Positions 6,437-10,473 of a DNA stretch of 10,473 nucleotides are shown in pieces. The notes beneath the pieces were generated by a model. That model saw nothing but the letters and a program-made list of their open reading frames with translations, was not told the origin of the DNA and did no database searches. The first letter of the stretch is position 1; the number at the start of each line of letters is the position of its first letter. A program made the position numbers and the translations under genes. The stretch comes from Calditrichota bacterium (lineage in GTDB: Bacteria; Calditrichota; Calditrichia; RBG-13-44-9): contig JAJRXE010000350.1 of the NCBI GenBank assembly GCA_024276455.1, forward strand, positions 1 to 10,473. Direction: 5' to 3'.

Positions 6437-6469
6437 CGGAATGCCCTGCGAGGGGTCATTCCGTTTTTT
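6437..6469 (+). terminator. Intrinsic terminator after rpmE
   Basis: CGGAATG (6437-6443) pairs with CATTCCG (6457-6463), and inside it CCCT pairs with AGGG around a gcg loop, with two unpaired bases on the 3' side. TTTTTT (6464-6469) follows the stem directly. This is a textbook Rho-independent terminator, 27 bases after the rpmE stop. Confidence 0.9.
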
Positions 6470-6498
6470 ATTGTTTAAAAAATTACTGGAGTGCATGC

Positions 6499-7536
6499 AT
6501 GAACCCTCGGGAAGGCAGTGAAGAAAAAATTATGCCCATTGGCGGGCAGGCGGTTATCGAAGGCGTGATGATGCGCTCTCCCGACCGAATTGCCACCGCC
6601 GTGCGGCGGGCAAACGGGCAGATTGAAATAAAAATTCAGGATTACCAGTCGCTGATTCAACGCCACAAATGGCTGAACATTCCCATTGTGCGCGGCGCCA
6701 TCACCCTGATTGAAGTAATGATTCTGGGCATCAAACACCTGAACTACTCGGCCGACGTGGCCATGAAAGATGCGGAAGCCCGGGAACAAGAGAAAAATGA
6801 GCAAAAGGGAAAGAAAAAGAAGAAAGCCCGCAACCCGGAGGAAGCGGGAATGAGTACCCTTTCGGCGGTTGGGACGGTGAGCGTGGCGCTGCTGGTAGGA
6901 ATCGCCCTGTTTTTCGCCTTTCCCCTGTTTGCCACCACCAAGCTCTTCAATATCGAGCGGGAGGCCTTTGCCTTCAATCTGGTAGCAGGTACTATTCGCA
7001 TTGCCCTGTTTGTAGGTTACATCTGGGCTATTTCGCTCATGAAAGACGTGAAACGCCTGTTTCGTTACCACGGCGCCGAACACAAAACCGTTTACGCCTT
7101 TGAGTCGGGGGAACCGGTGACGGTGGAAAATGCTCGGCGTTTTACCACCCTGCATCCCCGCTGCGGCACCAGCTTTCTGGTCATGGTCATGTTAATCAGC
7201 CTGCTATTTTTCAGCGTGCTCGACTCGCTGGTATTGCTCTGGTACGGAAAAATTTCGCTGCTGATTCGCCTGGCCACCCATCTACCGCTGATTCCCATTG
7301 TGGGTGGGCTCTCCTACGAAGCGATTAAAGCCTCGGCGAAAAAGCCCGATCATCCGATTGTGAAAGCTCTGATTGCCCCGGGACTGTGGTTGCAGCGCAT
7401 TACGACCCAGGAACCTGACGACCGAATGCTGGAAGTTGCCATCATTGCTCTGAAAGCCGCCCGGGGCGAATCGTACGAGGAACTACTCCCGGAAAGTCAG
7501 CAACCGGAAACCGCTGTGAGCGAAGCGGCGTCCTAA
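6499..7536 (+). CDS. DUF1385 (YqhQ-like) membrane protein
   Basis: This is a 345-residue member of the DUF1385 family, whose best known relative is Bacillus YqhQ; its biochemical role is not established. Family signatures are IGGQAVIEGVMMRSP (14-28), FRYHGAEHKTVYAFE (188-202), TLHPRCGTSFL (217-227) and PGLWLQRITTQEPDDRMLEVAI (from 294). The conserved His191, Glu194, His195, His219 and Cys222 could form a metal or catalytic site, which is inference. Membrane segments lie at about 119-145, 158-180, 224-248 and 254-272. A Lys/Glu-rich stretch (about 92-115, with KKKKK) just before the first segment is probably a cytoplasmic linker. GGAG (6488-6491) lies 7 bases before the ATG at 6499; Met12 (6532) is an alternative start closer to the conserved region. 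It sits between rpmE and prfA, an order I recall from other bacteria. The rpmE terminator upstream implies its own promoter or read-through; I saw no clear promoter. Confidence 0.93.
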   Translation: MNPREGSEEKIMPIGGQAVIEGVMMRSPDRIATAVRRANGQIEIKIQDYQSLIQRHKWLNIPIVRGAITLIEVMILGIKHLNYSADVAMKDAEAREQEKNEQKGKKKKKARNPEEAGMSTLSAVGTVSVALLVGIALFFAFPLFATTKLFNIEREAFAFNLVAGTIRIALFVGYIWAISLMKDVKRLFRYHGAEHKTVYAFESGEPVTVENARRFTTLHPRCGTSFLVMVMLISLLFFSVLDSLVLLWYGKISLLIRLATHLPLIPIVGGLSYEAIKASAKKPDHPIVKALIAPGLWLQRITTQEPDDRMLEVAIIALKAARGESYEELLPESQQPETAVSEAAS

Positions 7537-7577
7537 AAGAGAAAAGGGCTAACAAATAAAATAGAATCGTAGAAATC

Positions 7578-8657
7578 ATGCTATTAGAAAAACTGGACAA
7601 GATTGAACAGCGTTACCGGGAAATTGCAACGGAAATGGGGAAGCCGGAAGTGGCTTCCGACCATGAGAAGTACGCCCAATTGGCCAAAGAATATGCCTCG
7701 CTGGAGGAAATTGTTAAGAAAGCCACCTCTTACCGCAAGATTCTGCAGGAAATTGAAGACACCCGTACCCTGATTGCCGAGGAAAATGACGAAGAATTAA
7801 AAGATATGGCCAGCGAGGAACTGGAAGAACTGGAGCAGAAAGCCGAAAAACTGGAGAAAGAGATTCAAATGATGCTGGTGCCCCCGGACCCCAACGACAG
7901 CAAAAACGTGGTCATGGAGATTCGAGCGGGCACCGGTGGCGACGAGGCCGGCATTTTTGCGGGCGATTTATTCCGAATGTACCAGAAATACTGCGAAAAA
8001 AAGGGCTGGAAAACCGAGGTGCTGAGCGCCAGCTACTCCGAGCGGGGCGGCTTCAAAGAAATTATTTTTTCCATTAGCGGGAAGAATGTGTACGGGCGAT
8101 TGAAGTTCGAAAGCGGGGTGCACCGGGTACAGCGGGTTCCGGAAACGGAAACCCAGGGGCGCATCCACACTTCGGCCGCTTCGGTGGTGGTTCTGCCGGA
8201 AGTGGAGGAAGTGGAAATCGACATCAATCCCAACGACCTGCGGATTGACGTATTCCGGGCATCCGGGCACGGTGGTCAGCACGTGAACACCACCGATTCG
8301 GCCGTACGGATCGTCCATTTGCCAACCGGAATTACGGCCACCTGCCAGGACGAAAAATCGCAGTACAAGAACAAAGCGAAAGCCATGAAAGTGCTGATGG
8401 CCCGTTTGTACGATCACGAGATGCGCAAACAGAAAGAAGTTCTGACAAACCAGCGGCGCTCCATGATCCGTTCCGGCGACCGCAGCGAGAAGATTCGCAC
8501 CTACAACTTCCCGCAGGGACGGGTTACCGACCACCGCATCAATTTAACCCTGTATCGGTTAAACGAAATTTTAGACGGCGATCTGGACCTCTTAATCGAC
8601 GAACTGCTCATGGCCGATCGCAGCGAGCAGTTGCAAATTGAAACCCAGTCGTCCTGA
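7578..8657 (+). CDS. prfA: Peptide chain release factor 1 (RF1)
   Basis: RF1 recognises UAA and UAG in the ribosomal A site and triggers release of the finished protein. The 359 residues match the family length (E. coli 360). The coiled, charged N-terminal domain spans about 1-105, followed by EIRAGTGGDEAGIFAGDLFRMY (114-135). The stop-codon tripeptide region reads VPETETQGRIHTSA, with Pro188-Glu189-Thr190 fitting the RF1 PxT pattern rather than the SPF of RF2. The catalytic GGQ is at 232-234 (SGHGGQHVNTTDSAVRI), and Gln234 is the residue PrmC methylates. NQRRSMIRSGDRSEKIRTYNFP and DHRINLTLY complete the fold. RF1 lacks the programmed frameshift of RF2, and none is present. No good ribosome site is visible before the ATG; the upstream gap of 41 bases is A-rich. 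A hairpin with a T-run follows the stop within 7 bases. Confidence 0.99.
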   Translation: MLLEKLDKIEQRYREIATEMGKPEVASDHEKYAQLAKEYASLEEIVKKATSYRKILQEIEDTRTLIAEENDEELKDMASEELEELEQKAEKLEKEIQMMLVPPDPNDSKNVVMEIRAGTGGDEAGIFAGDLFRMYQKYCEKKGWKTEVLSASYSERGGFKEIIFSISGKNVYGRLKFESGVHRVQRVPETETQGRIHTSAASVVVLPEVEEVEIDINPNDLRIDVFRASGHGGQHVNTTDSAVRIVHLPTGITATCQDEKSQYKNKAKAMKVLMARLYDHEMRKQKEVLTNQRRSMIRSGDRSEKIRTYNFPQGRVTDHRINLTLYRLNEILDGDLDLLIDELLMADRSEQLQIETQSS

Positions 8658-8663
8658 TGCCTG

Positions 8664-8692
8664 GGACGATTTTAAAAATTGTCCGGTTTTTT
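8664..8692 (+). terminator. Candidate intrinsic terminator between prfA and prmC
   Basis: GGACGATTTT (8664-8673) and AAAATTGTCC (8675-8684) pair around one central A (the fifth pair is G-U); in practice the stem is about seven pairs plus an A/T-rich loop. TTTTTT (8687-8692) begins two bases later. It lies 6 bases after the prfA stop and 95 before the prmC start. A further short hairpin, CAGGG-aaaa-CCCTG (8735-8748), lies in the same gap without a T-run. Confidence 0.6.
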
Positions 8693-8787
8693 CCCGAAAG
8701 AGCTGTGGAAATGCACGATCTAAAAAATCCGAACCAGGGAAAACCCTGAATACGCCATCGACACGCAGACAACCTTACCCAAATCCC

Positions 8788-9651
8788 ATGCAGGAACTCT
8801 GGACCATCAAGAGAATCTTAGATTGGACAACGGAATTTTTTCAGCAAAAATCCGTTCCCGAGCCGCGCTTAAGCGCCGAACTATTGCTGGCCCAGGTGCT
8901 GCAGTGTCGGCGCATCGATCTGTACCTGCAGTTCGAACGCATTCTCACCGGCAAAGAGCTGGAAATTTTCCGCAGTTACGTAAAACGACGCGCCCGGCAC
9001 GAACCGGTTCAGTACATTACGGGCGAGGCTGAGTTCATGGGATTGAAGTTTCGGGTGACTCCGCAGGTACTCATTCCCCGTCCGGAAACCGAATTGCTGG
9101 TGGAGAAAGTGCTGGAGGCCCTGCAGGCACAGGCCTGGGAGGCTCCGCGCATTTTGGATGTGGGCAGCGGCAGCGGCTGCATTGCCCTGAGCCTGGGACA
9201 CTTTCTTCCCCGTAGCCAGATCGTTGCCGTGGACATTAGTCCGGCGGCCATTGCGGTTGCCCGGGAAAACGCCCGGCGGTTGGGAGTGGAGACGGTGGAA
9301 TTCGTCCAGCAGGACGCCCTGGAAATGACTCCCGAACAATGGGAACCGTTTCACCTCATTGTGTCCAACCCGCCCTATGTGGGTCGCCAGGAAGAAGACC
9401 TTCTGCATCCCCAGGTAAAAGATTTCGAGCCCCGGGAGGCGCTTTTCGCCGGAGAAACCGGTCTGGAATTCTACCGCGCTTTCCTTCCCCGTGCCTACCG
9501 GTTGCTTTATCCGGGCGGGCTTCTGTTTCTGGAAATCGGCTTCCGGCAGCAGGAAAAAATTTTTCAATTGTTAACTCAACAAAAATTTACAGATATTCAG
9601 TTTTACACAGATTATCAGAACATCGAACGAATTGTGAAAGCAGAGAAATGA
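8788..9651 (+). CDS. prmC: PrmC: release factor glutamine methyltransferase
   Basis: PrmC (HemK) transfers a methyl group from S-adenosylmethionine to the side-chain amide of the GGQ glutamine in RF1 and RF2. The 287-residue product matches the family (E. coli 277). The N-terminal helical substrate-binding domain spans about 1-75, followed by PVQYITGEAEFMGLKF (73-88) and the loop VLIPRPETELLVE (94-106). The Rossmann-type domain has DVGSGSGCIALSL (124-136), VAVDIS (147-152), the catalytic SNPPYVG (193-199) and GLLFLEIGF (244-252). The frame stays open upstream to a TTG at 8638, but that would add 50 unconserved residues read through the prfA end and the terminator, so the ATG at 8788 is chosen; no ribosome site marks either. 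It lies 130 bases after prfA, whose product is its substrate, and overlaps the next gene by ATGA. Confidence 0.95.
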   Translation: MQELWTIKRILDWTTEFFQQKSVPEPRLSAELLLAQVLQCRRIDLYLQFERILTGKELEIFRSYVKRRARHEPVQYITGEAEFMGLKFRVTPQVLIPRPETELLVEKVLEALQAQAWEAPRILDVGSGSGCIALSLGHFLPRSQIVAVDISPAAIAVARENARRLGVETVEFVQQDALEMTPEQWEPFHLIVSNPPYVGRQEEDLLHPQVKDFEPREALFAGETGLEFYRAFLPRAYRLLYPGGLLFLEIGFRQQEKIFQLLTQQKFTDIQFYTDYQNIERIVKAEK

Positions 9652-10473
9652 AAGAGAAAAAAAGTAAAAAGAAAAAAGCGCCCCGCAGCGAAGCTCCGGA
9701 ATCCCCTCAACATTTTGTAGAGGCTATTCTGAAATTCCTCCGTAAGCACCGGGGGCGCAGTTACACCACGAAAGAAATTTCGCGGGCGTTAAACGTCCAC
9801 AAGGACAGTTACCACCTGTTTCGCGAGGCTCTCCAGGAACTGAAGCGGCAGGGCAAAATTGTGAAACTTAAAGGGCGGCGTTACACCCTGCCTTCTACTT
9901 TAAAAAAAGTGCGGGGCCGCTTAATGCTCACTAAAAAAGGCTTCGGTTTCGTGGAAGTGGAACTCACCGGGGAAGAAATCTTTATTCCCGCCCAGCACCT
10001 CAACACCGCTCTGGACGGCGATCTGGTGGAAGTTCAATTGTTTGCTGTCTCCCGCGGCATAAAAAAGGAAGGGCAGGTTACCCGTGTTCTGGAGCGGGCT
10101 CACAAAACTTTTGTGGGCACCTACCACCGCAGCGAATACTACGGCTTTGTGGTACCGGACAACCCCAAAGTTTACCGCGATTTTTACATCCTTCCCAAGA
10201 ACGATCTGGGAGCCAAAAACGGACAGAAAGTGGTGGTCGAGTTTGTCAAATGGGATTCCGCCGCCCTGAACCCGGAAGGCCGAATCATTGAAATACTGGG
10301 TTACCCGGACGAACCGGGAGTGGATATTGCCAGTGTGGCCAAGGGATTTGAACTACCCCTGCAATTTCCCAAAAAGGTGGAGAAGGAAGCCCAGCAAATT
10401 CGGTTTAAGCTTACCCCGCAGTTGCTGGAAAAGCGCCTCGACCTGCGCGACCAGCAGATTTTTACCATTGACC
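9648..10473 (+). CDS. rnr: RNase R-type 3'-5' exoribonuclease, 3' end off window
   Basis: RNase R degrades structured RNA processively from the 3' end. The frame is open from the ATG at 9648 to the window edge (275 residues), so only the N-terminal third is present. A lysine-rich start (MKEKKSKKKKAPR) precedes a winged-helix region at about 22-82 (YTTKEISRALNV...REALQELKRQGKIVKLKGRRYTL, read as helices and wing). Cold-shock-type OB domain 1 spans about 88-145 (KKGFGFVEVE, IFIPAQHLNTALDGDLVEV). OB domain 2 spans about 153-216 (GTYHRSEYYGFVVPDN). The catalytic RNB domain begins at RLDLRDQQIFTID (263-275); its aspartate cluster would lie just beyond the edge. The helix-turn-helix and two cold-shock domains favour RNase R over RNase II. 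The ATGA overlap with prmC (9648-9651) points to translational coupling. The lysine-rich N-terminus probably aids RNA binding (inference). Confidence 0.95.
   Translation, partial: MKEKKSKKKKAPRSEAPESPQHFVEAILKFLRKHRGRSYTTKEISRALNVHKDSYHLFREALQELKRQGKIVKLKGRRYTLPSTLKKVRGRLMLTKKGFGFVEVELTGEEIFIPAQHLNTALDGDLVEVQLFAVSRGIKKEGQVTRVLERAHKTFVGTYHRSEYYGFVVPDNPKVYRDFYILPKNDLGAKNGQKVVVEFVKWDSAALNPEGRIIEILGYPDEPGVDIASVAKGFELPLQFPKKVEKEAQQIRFKLTPQLLEKRLDLRDQQIFTID

Noticed and set aside
8735..8748. CAGGG-aaaa-CCCTG hairpin as a second terminator
   Set aside because: Only five base pairs with no T-run behind it; noted as structure only.
1..10473. tRNA, rRNA, CRISPR array, insertion sequence, prophage or defence genes
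   Set aside because: No cloverleaf-like segments, regularly spaced repeats, transposase or integrase motifs, or terminal inverted repeats with target duplications were seen.

Overview
The window looks like a stretch of bacterial chromosome of moderate GC content. It holds eight protein genes: seven on the plus strand and one large partial gene on the minus strand. Six of the plus-strand genes are recognisable core genes. No tRNA, rRNA, CRISPR array, insertion sequence, integrase or other sign of mobility was seen, and no gene-free stretch exceeds about 250 bases. The organism cannot be fixed from this sequence alone. The minus-strand gene encodes an exported Lamin-Tail-Domain/OB-fold protein of a kind common in the FCB superphylum (Bacteroidota, Calditrichota and relatives). 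The best promoter, ahead of rpmE, also fits the Bacteroidota-type TAnnTTTG element. An FCB-group bacterium, perhaps Calditrichota-like, is therefore a reasonable but unproven inference.

Layout. Positions 1-2555 (minus): the first 851 residues of a secreted multidomain protein with a signal peptide, an LTD-type domain and a duplicated composite unit of about 330 residues containing OB-fold-like modules; its C-terminus lies off the window. Positions 2556-2806: a divergent intergenic region with a good minus-strand promoter, a perfect 16-bp palindrome and a hairpin. Positions 2807-3280: a small membrane protein of unknown function. Positions 3339-4613: folC. Positions 4762-6012: rho, with a repeat-bearing leader. 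Positions 6013-6205: a compact intergenic region dense in inverted repeats that also carries the rpmE promoter. Positions 6206-6409: rpmE (zinc-type L31, TTG start), followed by an intrinsic terminator. Positions 6499-7536: a DUF1385/YqhQ-family membrane protein. Positions 7578-8657: prfA (RF1), followed by a candidate terminator. Positions 8788-9651: prmC. Positions 9648-10473: the 5' part of an RNase R-type exoribonuclease gene, overlapping prmC by 4 bases.

The plus-strand genes form a termination and RNA-metabolism cluster. Rho ends transcription, L31 is a ribosomal protein, RF1 ends translation at UAA/UAG, PrmC methylates the GGQ glutamine of RF1, and RNase R degrades structured RNA. The DUF1385 protein sits among them without a known role. 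Terminators inside the cluster (after rpmE and after prfA) and a separate rpmE promoter suggest several transcription units rather than one operon.

I found no clearly new biological system. The items most worth a second look are the duplicated architecture of the exported protein, the overlapping dyads around the rpmE promoter, and the hairpin with a T-run that separates prfA from prmC.
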